NCBI GenBank assembly: GCA_918026815.1
Contig: CAKJVC010000012.1
Span: 868,001-932,000, forward strand
DNA: 64,000 nt
Direction of reading: 5' to 3'
Source: Chalara sp. BL73
Taxonomy: Eukaryota; Ascomycota; Leotiomycetes; Helotiales
The position numbers and the translations under genes are program-made. This document shows positions 30,105-41,818 of this stretch, one piece after another (the first letter of the stretch is position 1; each line of letters opens with the position of its first letter). Below the pieces are notes generated by a model, which worked only from the letters and a program-made list of their open reading frames with translations, was not told the origin of the DNA and searched no databases.

Positions 30105-31970
30105 TCAGTATATTGTATACCGCGCATTATCTTGCCGTCTTTCGGCGAGCGACTGTTTAATCTTTTCTCTCCAGGTACCAAATCGACGAGGTGCAAACTC
30201 TGGCAGCTTCCAGAGCGTGTGCAATCCCTCACCCCTTTCTCCTCGCATGGCTTCTCTCTGCATAGCATCGATAGTGGATACGATGTCTAACGTCTGCATG
30301 TCCCAATCCAACCCCGACTGTTCCATTTCGGCCAGGAGTGCAAGCACACCTGGAAAATCATCTCGCCGATGCCAATATATAATCATAAGTTCATTGTAGA
30401 GCTGGGTAGAGCCTCCCAGAACATGGGAGAGTAGACCTAGAGACTTGATTTTGGGCAAGATAGAAAGGGTCAGGAGAGAAGGTTTCGCGAAAGACCGATC
30501 AAGAAGTCGTAGACCCAACAATAGATGAGAAGGATACAAGGGACCATCACGTGCTAGTGCTGATATGCCTTCTTCTTGTGGGGCGATCTTTAGTGGCTCT
30601 TCGGGGGTTTCGTCGACTTTCTTTTTCGAATTCCTGCCCCTTCTTGTATTTGGTCTTTCTTGCAATTCCCCCTCCTGAATATTGCGCATATCCCTCATAG
30701 CTGAAGGTCTTGCCACCTCATTTTCACTATTACCTAAGCCCAGTCTCGGAATAATAGTAAATACCTCCTCTTCCATCACAGCCCACAAGTCAAAATCCGT
30801 CTTGGCATCTCGCATGAGACGCTCGACCCGTTCTCGCTCAGGTTTCCGCAACTCTTCCAACTTTTGGTCCATAGCTTCAATCCCGATCTTTTCTTGTTCT
30901 GTTTGTTCGCGAGACACATCTAACTTGAATCCATATGCCCTTGCTGCTGCTGCACGAAGAGCGGCAGGATACCGATTCACAATTGTCTCCATCTGCTCTC
31001 TTGAAACCTGTCTAGTTGCATCAGACATGATCCCTTCCAAGCTCTTCGAAGTTGCTGGCTCTACAGCAGCCTCATCCTCCATATCGGCTACTGGATCATC
31101 CTTAAACAAGTCAAGGCTATGGGTGCCTTTCTTCCCATTTTGCTGATGATGTCTTGCGAATATATCCGAAAAGATCTTCTGGAAAGCCTGCTTCTCTGAC
31201 GGTGTAATAGTCGAGGCGCGGTCTTGCTCCGGGTCCATCCTTGAAGTTAGTTGATCAATTGCATCTCTCTGCTCATATATATCGTCATCTTCAGCAAAGT
31301 CGATGCTATCTTGGGGTTTGGGCACAATGACTTCGGCATCTCCGAATTCATCAATAACGCTATTTTGGTAGTAATTGGAATTACCACGTAGAGACGAACT
31401 CTTTCCTCCGGCATCATGGTCTGATATGTCAACAAGTTTTATATCATTGTGCTGCCAATCTCTGGCAGATAGAGAACCTCTACTCCCAAGATTATAGTCC
31501 AAGTCATAGCTTTGTGTATTATCTCCAGAATCTTCCTCGTTTCTTCTGATCCGACCCCTTTCTCCTTCAGGAAAGTTATCCTGACTCGATCTGGGAGTCC
31601 ATTTGTTGGGGGTCCTACGGTGTATATTTGCCGTTCTGTTGACAATCAATCTACCATTTTTGTTCAATGATTCGCCGTTTCTGGCAGGTTGGGATCTGCC
31701 TACATCCCATCGCTCGGCTGTCCCAGAACATAGCGGATTCTCATATATATTAGAAGCCCATTTCCCCGGCCTTTGTAAGGCTTTATCGTCGGCGTGGCGA
31801 CCTATCCCGCTAAATGACCGCCTGGTGATGGTCCTCAATCGAGTTGGTCGAGTGAATGGCTTTCTCCAGTATATGGCTGCCAGTGTTCTGGTCTGATACA
31901 GGAATGGCATCGCTGTTGCTCTGGTGGAAAGTTGATGTAGAACCAGCTCAAAAGCGATGATAGACGCCAT
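30105..31970 (-). CDS. Mtf2-like mitochondrial RNA-processing/translation factor
   Basis: Single exon, 621 residues. The N-terminus (first 55 residues) is rich in Arg, Ser and Thr with almost no acidic residues, a strong mitochondrial presequence. A long polar, low-complexity middle follows (about 60-330). The C-terminal part is the Mtf2-like region: REQMETIVNRYPAALRAAA, a helical Glu/Arg stretch, DFDLWAVMEEEVF, then LYPSHLLLGLRLLDRSF, LYNELM and WHRRDDFPGVLALLAEMEQ near the end. Yeast Mtf2/Nam1 acts in mitochondrial RNA processing and translation coupled to the mitochondrial polymerase. The repeat-like helices at the end also resemble PPR-type folds. Family call from motif memory, not from a search. 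Confidence 0.7.
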   Translation of the reverse strand: MASIIAFELVLHQLSTRATAMPFLYQTRTLAAIYWRKPFTRPTRLRTITRRSFSGIGRHADDKALQRPGKWASNIYENPLCSGTAERWDVGRSQPARNGESLNKNGRLIVNRTANIHRRTPNKWTPRSSQDNFPEGERGRIRRNEEDSGDNTQSYDLDYNLGSRGSLSARDWQHNDIKLVDISDHDAGGKSSSLRGNSNYYQNSVIDEFGDAEVIVPKPQDSIDFAEDDDIYEQRDAIDQLTSRMDPEQDRASTITPSEKQAFQKIFSDIFARHHQQNGKKGTHSLDLFKDDPVADMEDEAAVEPATSKSLEGIMSDATRQVSREQMETIVNRYPAALRAAAARAYGFKLDVSREQTEQEKIGIEAMDQKLEELRKPERERVERLMRDAKTDFDLWAVMEEEVFTIIPRLGLGNSENEVARPSAMRDMRNIQEGELQERPNTRRGRNSKKKVDETPEEPLKIAPQEEGISALARDGPLYPSHLLLGLRLLDRSFAKPSLLTLSILPKIKSLGLLSHVLGGSTQLYNELMIIYWHRRDDFPGVLALLAEMEQSGLDWDMQTLDIVSTIDAMQREAMRGERGEGLHTLWKLPEFAPRRFGTWREKIKQSLAERRQDNARYTIY

Positions 31971-32525
31971 TCTGTTCGCATACTCAGCGATGTTTCCACC
32001 AAATTATCCACTACAGGTCAGGAATCGAGAAAGACATAGAAGGTACAATGAGTAGAATTCAATGGGTAGCCCATCTCTACCTTTTGGATAAAATATTCTG
32101 TTCTGCTGCACGGGCCATGTGTTATTACGTAATAAGAGGACTATGCCTCCATAGCCGAGCCGACAACGCTTGTGTACCCTAGGTGGGTAGTCACTCATTG
32201 TTCGATCGTCTTTATGAATATGGTGGCTTAACCAATCATTCGAGAGAGAATATTCGACATATAAGCCAACACTGCCTCGATCTCTCTCGCTTCACGGAAT
32301 AACAAGTTGCGTGCTTCCTGTTTGAGAGAGTCATCAGCCTCACGTATAATGCAGCATGCCGGCTTTGCCAAGATGAGAATACGAAGCTGAGAGTCAGGAC
32401 TGTAAAAAAGCATCTTTCTGCCGAATGTATCTTGATCATGTTTGATCATACCTCCTTAGATCCTGATATCTCATTTTTGCCATCATCACAACCACATAAT
32501 AGCAATAATTCCAAACAGGAGCACC
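31971..32525. other. Divergent promoter region
   Basis: Lies between the minus-strand Mtf2-like gene and the plus-strand MDR enzyme. A 73-codon minus frame (32228-32449) rich in charged helix residues is present but has no family signature, so it was not called. Confidence 0.5.
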
Positions 32526-34177
32526 ATGCAAGCCTGGACTCATACCAAGTCTGGTCATCCTTCACACATACTCAAATTATCAGATGTGACCAAGCCCAGT
32601 TTGAAGTCTCCCACAGATGTTTTGATCCAAGTGTCTCACGTCGCTCTTCACCCTGGAGCCTCTATCTTAATGCAGCTCTGCCCTTTCATTTTTCGTGGAA
32701 CACCTGCAATTCCGGAAACAGATTTCTCTGGAGTTATTGTTGAAGCTGGTGAGGATATCGATCCAAGTCGGCGTCTTTATCCAGGTTCGGAGGTCTTCGG
32801 TAGTATACCAGTGAAACAACAGTAAGTCAATCAAGTTTAGGAACAGGTGGGTTTTGTGTTGGCTATGGCAATGGGCCTGAGCCTCAAAGAGGAACCAGGC
32901 ACTGCTTGGATGTAATCGCTACTCTACTTTGCGACTCTGAACTAAGAATGTGCAGCGGGGGAGTCGGCTTGATATTTTTCGAGTCTGCGGCTTATTTTGA
33001 ACTTTCACAATCTCAACTTTGAGGACACCATCCCAAACTTGTCCAATAGCTCATGTATGCCTACTAACTACATTTAATCCAGTCTCAGTCAGGGATCAGG
33101 TGCATTGGCACAATATATTGTCATAGATGCTAAGCACATCGAAAGGAAGCCTTCCAAGCTCAGCTTGGAGCAGGCTTCGGGCTTGGCTGTATCTGGTTGC
33201 ACAGCTCTAGCACTGCTTGACAAGGCGAACCTGAAGCAGGGTGATAGCGTATTAATTAATGGGGCTAGTGGCGGAATTGGCCAGTAAGTTATTGTGCTCT
33301 ATGGAAATGTCTATGACCGAGATCATTCTTAGTAGTCTGCATAGGAGTTGCAGAATCGCTTTGATGAAATATTTTCTGATTGAAGCAGTATGGTCGTACA
33401 GATGGCCAAACATGCTGTCGGCGAAAGTGGCAGGATTACTGGTATTAGCTCAGGAGCAAATGTAAGGATGGTGGAAGATCTCGGGGCAGATAAGGTAAAA
33501 TGCACCAGGCGCTTTCCTACCGGACTACCTTGGTAGGAATTCAGCAGTTTCGCATCAACCTGTCCACTTGGTAGCACCCCACTGACATCCTCTAGGTTAT
33601 TGACTATCAACAACACATACCGCTTTACCAGCATCTTGCGGAATGTTATAACAACCCACGATTTGATTGCGTGATTGACGCATTCGGCGTTCAAGAACTA
33701 TATGCTCACTGTACGCATTACCTCGTGGAAGGTAAGCCCTTCGTTTCCGTAGGCGTAGCCTTCAAACAGTATACCGTTTCAAGTTTACTCTATGCTGTGA
33801 GTTCAGTTTATAACCTGTTCACGTCCGTGCAGAAGACAAGCTAAGTCAAGCTATGTAGGTTCTGCTTATGCTCAAGAACAACTTTCTGCCTAGCTTCCTT
33901 GGAGGTGGCCAGAGACCGCATTTGCAAGTCAGCTCCATTGTGACCTTACAAGGCTTGGAACGGCTTGCGAAATTAGCAGATGAGGACGAGTTGATTGTTC
34001 ATGTGGAGACCCTGGCGCCATGGAGACGTGTTCTGGTTGCCTACGAGAAACGTACGTAGCAACTTGAGTTGACCTTGTGTCATACATATTACATTTTCTT
34101 ACCAATCACCGATAGTACTAAGCAGAAGAGCTCGAGGAAAAGTTGTGGTAGAGGTTCAAGGTACTATACCTGACTGA
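32526..34177 (+). CDS. MDR-superfamily NAD(P)H quinone oxidoreductase-like
   Basis: Six exons in consistent phase: 32526-32821, 33083-33283, 33389-33494, 33596-33796, 33859-34051 and 34116-34177, giving 352 residues. The N-terminal GroES-like domain runs MQAWTH..VLIQVSHVALHPGAS, PAIPETDFSGVIVEAGE. The coenzyme-binding domain has VLINGASGGIGH in place of the Rossmann glycine loop, as in quinone-reductase types. There are no zinc-ligand cysteines, which fits zinc-independent NADPH:quinone reductase and Rtn4ip1-like proteins. The end SRRARGKVVVEVQG is typical. The first intron has a clear CTAAC branch site near 33065. Likely cytosolic or mitochondrial; substrate unknown. Confidence 0.88.
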
Positions 34178-34501
34178 AATGCGAAACCTCTTGGGTAAGT
34201 GGATAAATGGTTGTCTTAGCAAGGCCCACCGAATCGAGCAAGAGCAAAAGGCTGACAACAATAACAAGCAGATGTACTTCACTACGTGCACATATCATCG
34301 GCTATCGGCAGTGACCCAAAAGTGGCAGAGTGTCTTTGTTGTTGTTTTTCGGGCAGAATGGGTGATATATTCGTGCAATTTGTAGGATAATTTCCCATCC
34401 ATACTTCCATACCTTTCAGTAACTACCTTTAAGATCCACCCTAAAGTTTTACCTAAATCACGCCCCCGGCCCCTTGGTATGCGCCTCATATACTACTTCT
34501 T
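34178..34501. other. Convergent intergenic spacer
   Basis: About 320 bp between the 3' ends of two convergent genes; nothing recognisable. Confidence 0.5.
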
Positions 34502-34992
34502 CTATTGAGAAACCCCAAATAGCTGCCTCGCTTCGTGTCCGGGCCTAAACTCAAAATCGACCAAATACTCGATCGTCTTGTACATTCCTTCTTCATTTTG
34601 ATCGGGTATATAACTTCAGATGGTCTGCCTGTTTTGCCTTCGTAAGTATATCAAATATTCTGACATGGCAAGCAATACGAACGAATATTTCCGGCACCGC
34701 CAATTCCAAAGCTCTTCCGTGCCTCAGTCTCGATACCCTTCCCTTGCTCTACTAATCTCTCCATTCTTTCCTTCTGTAATTGCCTCAGCCGTGCCGCGGT
34801 CTCCTTTGTGCTGAACCTGGGTACAAAGGTATTTAAAAATTGTGATGTTGTAGTATGGCTCGAGGATTGACCAAACGATCCGTGCTCAGAAGAAGTTAAA
34901 TCTCGCAGCTCGATATAATCGTATGATGGTTGATATGGAATGCGGGGAAAGCCGAGGGAAAGAGACGCTCGTCTGAGCCTAAGAGATAGCAT
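34502..34992 (-). CDS. Small predicted mitochondrial protein, unknown family
   Basis: Two exons on the minus strand, 34992-34679 and 34613-34502, joined in phase across a 65-nt intron, give 141 residues. The start MLSLRLRRASLSLGFPRIPY is an Arg/Leu/Ser presequence-like stretch. The middle holds a helix (KETAARLRQLQKERMERLVEQ), then GIGGAGNIRS across the splice site, and the end is EYLVDFEFRPGHEARQLFG. I do not recognise the family. The splice gives a smooth, low-bias end, whereas reading through the donor ends in a short Cys-containing tail, so the spliced form is preferred. Confidence 0.55.
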
Positions 34993-36441
34993 GTTTTGGC
35001 TAGAGCCTCGAAGGAAAAGAGTTTGTATGGTGGTTAAAGATGTGGATGTGACGAAGTCTGCCTCAAAGGTGGTGAAGTGGAAAGAAAGGTGACTGGGTAG
35101 AGATAGGGACGGCAGGCTGTGACGAATGGCCGTTCCCGTCCTTCATCACCACGTCTTCGCTTTTACATCGCCATGCTTTCGATGCGATGCGCGCGTGTGC
35201 GTGGGGAATTCCTATGCTCGGGTTTCCTTTGAGAAGGCAATGGCCCGACTCATCTCTCATGGGTTAATGAGTGACACAGCAGAGACACCGAGATGCATAG
35301 CAGCGAAGGGAGCATATGAGGCTATAGATCCTATACACTATGGCCAGTGATTGAATTGTCAAATAGGAGATACATCCCTCTGCTGTTTAAAGTTGCTCCG
35401 GCTGAATTTGAGTGCATGTCTCCCCCTTCGCCCCGCCTGTCGCCCTGCCAAGTTTGAACAAGCTTTCCGGCCGTCGATCTTGATCTTACACCCAACTCCC
35501 CCTCTCAGGTTGGTATGGTGTGGGGTGCCGTGCCGTGCCGACTGCCTACAGAAACTGACATTGGGGTCCGCCCTCCCCACCCACTAGGAGCTCGAAATCC
35601 TTGATGAAACTTCTTCTGAACTTCTATTATTCAAGTTGTTGATGATATAACAATATCCTCGAAGCTATCACTATAACTTCCCAAATAATCATTTCAAATA
35701 TCCCACCCCAGCAAACAAGGTATCTCTCACCACCTCTCCCTCTCTCCCTAAAGGATCCTGCAAAGTTCCAAACTTGTGTGGCCGAGCACATCGCCGTTGT
35801 CGTCCCGCCATGTTGTTGCATTGTTTCACGGCGCAATTTAAATATCGACGGCCAATACTGTACTGTGCAATGCAATCCAGCACGGTAAGCTATCTGAATC
35901 CTGCGCCCTCCCTTTGCTATGTTCATGCTTTGTGGCATGTATTGCTTGTCTACTCAGTTCGCTTCCATGGGAGTGAACTAGAGTTGCGTGGTGGGATTTT
36001 GGCCACGGAAAAGAGAAATGAGGAGAAAGCGAAAACACGCACAACAAGTGAGGGATACGTCTTTACAGGGGGGAGACGAATCTGATTGAGCCCTGGATTG
36101 CATCGCTGTGGCCGAAGAAGAAGAAAAAAAAAGAATAAAAATTTAAAAATTTAAAAAAAAGGGGGAGGGGTTCCGATGGCTCAGCCGTGATCTTAATGTG
36201 AACTGAGAGTTGGTGAACGTGTTTTAAGGTTGAATTTGGAAGGCAAAGCTGCTAAAGTACGAGGGTACCTCGAGACGTCCCAACCTAGGTAGCTGGGTAG
36301 ATAGGTAAGGTAAGATAAGCAGTTGCTTTACCTGAACCTGCCCCATGTGTTCCTTCCTTCCTTCAAGTTGCCCTTCTCTATATTGGAATCGTCGGCCTGA
36401 TTCCCATAAGAACTATCCCTTCCATTTCCTGACTTCCATAC
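34993..36441. other. Intergenic, promoter-like, no gene recognised
   Basis: About 1.45 kb with several overlapping short frames on both strands that look like chance. Contains pyrimidine tracts (35390-35520, 35700-35760), an A-rich run with a G stretch at 36112-36163, and repeated GGTAGNTAGGTA-like bases near 36280-36315, common in fungal promoters. Confidence 0.5.
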
Positions 36442-38435
36442 CTAAAGAGTTGTCCTTAAATTCCGAGGAGCTGCCATCCGTAGCGGGTACAAGGCCAATA
36501 GATCCTCACTATAGTCATCCAACTCAATAATCGTGAAGCTGTCTTTCCACTTCCTAAGGAAAGCGCTAGATCGGTACTCTTGACTTAACCCAAAGCTCCA
36601 AGCTACTAATTCAACCTTCCATCCTTTCGCAAGTGCTCTTTCAACGCTCTTTAAGAATCCTCCAGAGTACTCTGCTTCTGCAGCGTCGCCACTAGCCAAG
36701 ACAATGGTCGATCTAAAAAAAAATACCATTAGTATCTCGGCTATTTCTCGGGACAAATAGATTTGGCATTGCTAGAGTAAGACTAGTCAAAGCAACTCAA
36801 AACGAGATAAGCCCCGTTTCTGCTCGAGATACCTTGTTCTTATTGCAAAGCAGGGAAGTCATTTAGATATACGATGGTTAGGGGAGTTGTTCCCACTTCG
36901 CCCACTTCCAACTGAGATTCTGCACTTACGGTCTTTTCGTGTCGACTAAGCTTTCTAGGAGTTTCATTTGCAATATTTCATCAACCCCTTGCTCTGTGAC
37001 CTGAAGAATCATATTAAAGTTGGCCATTTTTTTGCTGGTTGCTACAGATGCCAAAATTAGGGATATTGGAACATTAGCACTTACAACTTTTGGAGTTATA
37101 TATCCACCGTCAGAGCTTGAATGCCCAGATGTTGCATAGCCGTTTCCGCTACCGCCTCTTTTCTTTACCGGGGTCGGGTTTTTGTGTTTCAAGACTCGCT
37201 CAAGTATATTTAGTTCATAACCACACTTTTCAGCTTCTAGCATGTAATCTGGTATACGAGGCATTTGTCCCGAGAATGGTGTACCATGAGAACCCTATCG
37301 CTGTAAGCATACAAGCCTACGTAGGCATGGCCGCCAGTGCGAAGCCTTTGATGCTGATCCGCACAGCGCTTAACACCAGTATAGAGATTGTGATGTTCAG
37401 AAAACTTACCACGAGAACTCGGCGCGCTACAGCACGGCCTCTCTCGAGGATGAGTGTTAGAAGTTGCCATGATATTGGGGCTTGCTTCGTATACGCCTTT
37501 CGATTAAGACCCCGCCTCAATTTCAGAGCGTCGTAAAAGCCTTAAAAATTAGTATTTTGTACTGACAATACATTGGTTGCATATGTGGAAATGTAATAAG
37601 TCATGAGATGCATACCAATGACAATATTTGAACAGTCGACAAAAACATGAATAGCAGCTGCTGATACTTCCGAGCCAGCGGTATTATATAACTTGTTCTT
37701 CCTTTTCAACTTCTTCAGAAGCTTAGCTTTCTTTTCATTAAAAGTAAGGGTCTCGAGAGGCTGGATAATTTGTGGATCAAGTTGTAGATTTAGCACTACG
37801 TGAGATCTGAAGTTAGTGATGCACACCCTACAACGATAGTCACGCTAAACATCCGAACTTCTGATTCAAATAACACGGCGCTTACTAGGTGGTGGAACCC
37901 ATAACTGTGGTTGCTCGATGAAGGGAAGACGCAGTTGATCTTCGGCTTCAGACTCGAAGTCGGCTGAGTTCCTTATCTCGCCAGGGCTGTTCTTAGGAAT
38001 ATATTTGCGCCGTGCTCGTGAATTACTCCTCTCATGACTTGCGTTGATTGCAAGCTCAATTTCTGACTGCAGCTCATCTTCCCATCGTACTTCTTTTCCT
38101 TTGACCTTTTCTGGAGAACTGCGAGGATCTGATTGCGACGAAGGAGGGGTTTCTCCGGTCGAGTTCGATGGTGATTCATTTAAATCGGAAGAATGGGGTG
38201 TGCGAGAGTCTGTGCCGTCGATTGTCCATCCCAGAAACTGATATAACCGATCAAAATCTCCTAAACCCTTTGATGCAGGACAAGTCGTAGCTCTCGGATT
38301 GTAAGCAGGCGGGTCGAGGAACCTTTCTGCGGCGCTTCCATGATAATGCCATGTTTCCAGGACATCATAGACAACTCGGAAATCCCACAAGGAATCAGAG
38401 CGAGGAGTGGAGAGCTGGGAGGCGAGTATGGTCAT
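36442..38435 (-). CDS. NYN-domain (PIN-like) putative RNase
   Basis: Five exons on the minus strand. Clear ones: exon 2 ends at 37616; exon 3 is 37540-37410; exon 4 is 37294-36930; exon 5 is 36712-36442, all in consistent phase. Exon 1 starts at ATG 38435 and runs to about 37888. The exon 1-2 join is unresolved: the strong donor GTAAGC leaves the wrong phase for either usable acceptor. The NYN domain spans exons 2-5: VFVDCSNIVIGFYDALK with the first Asp, PISWQLLTLILERGR, YMLEAEKCGYE, VDEILQMKLLESL, and TIVLASGDAAEAEYSGGF with the later Asp. NYN proteins are PIN-like, metal-dependent nucleases related to MARF1. The N-terminal third is polar and probably disordered. Confidence 0.78.
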
Positions 38436-39874
38436 ATTCTAGGGCTGTCAATTGCGTCAGTACGAGCGCATCTTGCTTATAATCCGACCCACAATAAGGC
38501 TAGAGGCGGACCAGGTAAATGATTCATTGCTCGTTGAGATGGGTAGAAATATGATACACAAAACTAAGATGTTGAAATCAAGCTGTTCGAATACAATACT
38601 GTACTGGTGATATAACTTCAACATCAAAGCGAGGCTTCCTCGGAGCTTGGGCCATCCCACCATAAACCTACCCCACCAGAGCCAGCCAATGACCTTGTAA
38701 GTGGCTTAAGAGTGTATACAGGTGACCGGACTGATTTATCACGGACCACTTAAGAGCACTCACACTCGAGTGGGAGAGAGAGATTTCGGGAACACTTCAT
38801 TTGTCACAATCAACAAAAGCTATGCTGGAGCATCCAGATTTCTAAGAAATGAGGGCCCTATTTTATCAATCCATTTTGGTTTACACTATGAGAAGTATTC
38901 ATCCGAACTGAAGAAAAATTGAGTAATGCAAATGTAGGGTAATTGCTTCTACGCTAAATTACCACAAGCTGTTCTTAAGAAGAATGATATTGTCTTGATT
39001 TACAAGTTTCTACGATGAGCCAATGAAAATGGTATTGCTACACATCGACAGCAACATCCTACCGGACCAGAAATCCTACTTGTCAACTCTCTCAATTGCC
39101 TAATCAGGTGGATTATGGAAGGAACTGTTTGATAACGGAGCCGGGAAAAGTTAGGGAGTAGAGAGATGCCTAAGCCCGTAAGTCCAGCGCCATTCCCTAC
39201 AGATATATTAGGACGTCCAGAGTCGCACTTCATTCTAACGCGTCAGGAATTTTTAGTCTAAGATGCAGAATATGTATACCGCTTATTATGTATTATAAAG
39301 TAAATGATAAACAGTTTCAGGCTTCCAAGGTGGCTCGACAAAGCGTCAAGATCCATTTCCGCCTTGCCCGTTACCCAGCCGTAACGCTCTCCATAAAAGA
39401 ATCATCTATATAATATATGCAGTTCATAATTGAACCTGGGCTAGCACAGTTGCCTTCTCTAGTATAATTATCACTTTTCTACTAGGCACCCCTTTATTGT
39501 AGTTCTTTGTGGCGGAGGAGAGAAGCAACAAGGCTAGTCACCCTTTTCCCCTGAATATATCTGAAAGAAAAGCCCAGGAGACATGGATGGTTCCCCGAGT
39601 AACCTTTCTTTTATGTCAAAAATGCATCTTGTATTCGGTCCACCTTTTCGGTTCATCAAATAATGCAAGGAGGGCTGTTCAGAAGATATAATAAAAACAC
39701 CTTTGCAAGCGAAAATTTGCAACAAAAGCTTAGTCTTTACAGGAACGGCCAGAAACCTGTTGATCGAAGTGATGCTATAATACGAGATTAAGTTATAGCT
39801 GATCCTTTATTATATTCTTGATTCAGAGCTAACTATTAACTTTTCCCTCGCTCGGAAGACCAATGACCCAACTA
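38436..39874. other. Intergenic, no gene recognised (1.4 kb)
   Basis: Short frames on both strands without features. AT-richer than the flanking genes. Confidence 0.5.
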
Positions 39875-40048
39875 CAGTCAAACCTCGATATATCGGAAGC
39901 CTCGGTTCCACGTTAGTATTCCGATATGTAGAGGTTTCCGATATAACAAGTTCTAATATAGTCATTTAAACCCTGGCATTCCAGAGGTTCACTCCGAATA
40001 TGTGGAGGTTTCCGATATAACAAGCTCCGATATATCGAGGTTTGACTG
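39875..40048. mobile_element. Pogo/Fot-type MITE, 174 bp, TA target site
   Basis: Ends are inverted repeats CAGTCAAACCTCGATATATCGG and its complement. TA lies on both sides (39873-39874 and 40049-40050), the target duplication of Tc1/mariner-pogo elements. Inside, a 28-bp stretch around GAGGTTTCCGATATAACAAG occurs twice in the same direction (about 39924 and 39996). There is no coding capacity, so it is non-autonomous. Confidence 0.85.
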
Positions 40049-40423
40049 TACTACTCTACTGATCTGAAGCTTATGTATGCAGAGTGGACGAGAAGCTCAG
40101 CGCTCCCCAGTCTATGATCGTATGTGGCAGTTTTTTAAGCCTTTTTAGAATCCATTGGAATACTCGAGATGTTATGATATTTGTGCCATCTTCTAACGAC
40201 TCTGTTTTCCTATCGGAGAAAACCAAACTAGGAAGAACTATAATGAGTAAAAACTGTGGTATTATGCCTAGGTTATGGATTGCGTATGGAGGCTTTCCTG
40301 GCTGCTTCGATGGAAGAAATCACTATTTGCCATGCTCCTATTATCTAGATGTGACAACTTTTCGTTCAGAATACGGATGCTGTTTCAATCAGATTCTGTA
40401 ATCCTCGTAAAAGCCGACAGGAG
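40049..40423. other. Intergenic
   Basis: A 105-codon plus frame starts here but lacks features; nothing else seen. Confidence 0.45.
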
Positions 40424-41818
40424 TTAGTACTGTGCCGGCGTGAAATTGCCTGCTATCCCCTCAAGGCCTGCTAGCCGCTGCTTGACCTTGACTCGAGGCT
40501 GAATATGGTGAATAGCTTCAGCTACATCTTCGGATTCGCCCATTTCAATCAAGGTCAACTTCTTCAACTTTGGCCATTCTTCAGCAAGCACAGGGAAGAA
40601 ATATTTTTGACCCTCGCCAATAGAGGACGCACCATAGTCGGGAGGATGGGTTACGCCTGGGTTGATTTCTAGTTTAAGGTCCCAATAGTTGTAGCCATAG
40701 CCGCAAGGATAGCGGTTCTCTTGGATCAATTCTTTTAAGGTACTCGAGAACTGTAGAGCAAGAAAGCCCCTATGCATTAGAATCTCAGAGTTAGTTTTGC
40801 CTATATCGAGAATTGTTCTAGAGGATTAAGTTGTTTCAGGGGCGAATTACTCTCAAGAGATTCATGTATCTTCGAACATATCCCAAGATCAAAAGAGCCG
40901 ATGAAACTTTTGGTTGAGGCGGATTTGGTTCTGGGAAGCCAATACATACATTCCTCAAAGCACAGCAACTTTGGATTCACATGGGAACTTCCACCTCATG
41001 CCGGAGGCGTATTGCGACGCTTCGTCATCGTTCTCGTTGCTCTCCTCGTGAGAAATGTGCTCACCCAGATCAGGAATTTTGCGAAAGTGCAAGGTTTGCA
41101 GGCTGGTAAACCGATGGTGGATATTTCGGTGAACGACAATGCTGTCTGGTCCATAACCTTGACCTGGAATAGAGATAACATTTGTGAGAGATAGAGCCTC
41201 GTATTCTCGGCATTAGCTGAGAGCCCAAGCAGGATATCTTCCGAAAGTTGCCCTCCAACCTTCAGAGACTTTGGGTGGGTTGTTCATTTAGCCAATGCCG
41301 TGCCACCAGCTTTAAAATTTGAGCTCCACAAATTCTTGATATACACTAGGAGCGTATCCAAATTCGTGGATTGTGTGATCGCGTCGAACACCCTCCGTTT
41401 GCCACCTCGCCCAAATCCACCAATAATTTATAGTCATCACTATCCCGATCCTCGTGATCAAACTTTTACTCCATGGAGCCGCCTGTAGGGTCAGCTTTCG
41501 AACGTGAGCGGCTAAAACAGCCCATCGCTTTAGCATCTCATCTATCAAAGTATCACATACTATGAAGAACTGGTGTGAGTATTCTACCTGCTCTTTGTCT
41601 CTACTTTTGGCATCCTGAATAAAATTGATGTTTCTCCAGAGTAGAGATATCATCCTTTCGTAAGACTCCTTGTTTAGTCGACATAGGACGGCAAGGGAAG
41701 ATGCTTCACACCATTTGAACATTTGTCCCAGCGATTCTGGAGGCATTGCAGGCACAAAGGCCAGTGCCGCCAGCTCCTCAGCGGTATGCGGCGAGGTATC
41801 CGGGTGATTATTATACAT
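40424..41818 (-). pseudogene. F-box/LRR-like protein, disrupted
   Basis: The first open stretch (41818-41312, ATG start) holds an F-box-like helix pair (SLAVLCRLNKESYERMISLLW) and further helices. Downstream, leucine-rich-repeat-like text appears in two frames offset by one base near 41215 (LSEDILLGLSANAENT, then ALSLTNVISIPGQG). The C-terminal part (40777-40424) ends KQRLAGLEGIAGNFTPAQY. Stops lie near 40930 and 40800. The pieces follow one order on one strand, as in fungal F-box proteins with C-terminal LRR-like repeats, but no intron set joins them. I call it a pseudogene; a multi-exon gene with unusual introns is the alternative. Confidence 0.5.

Noticed and set aside
32228..32449. 73-codon minus frame in the divergent promoter
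   Set aside because: Helix-like but short, with an overlapping alternative frame and no recognised family.
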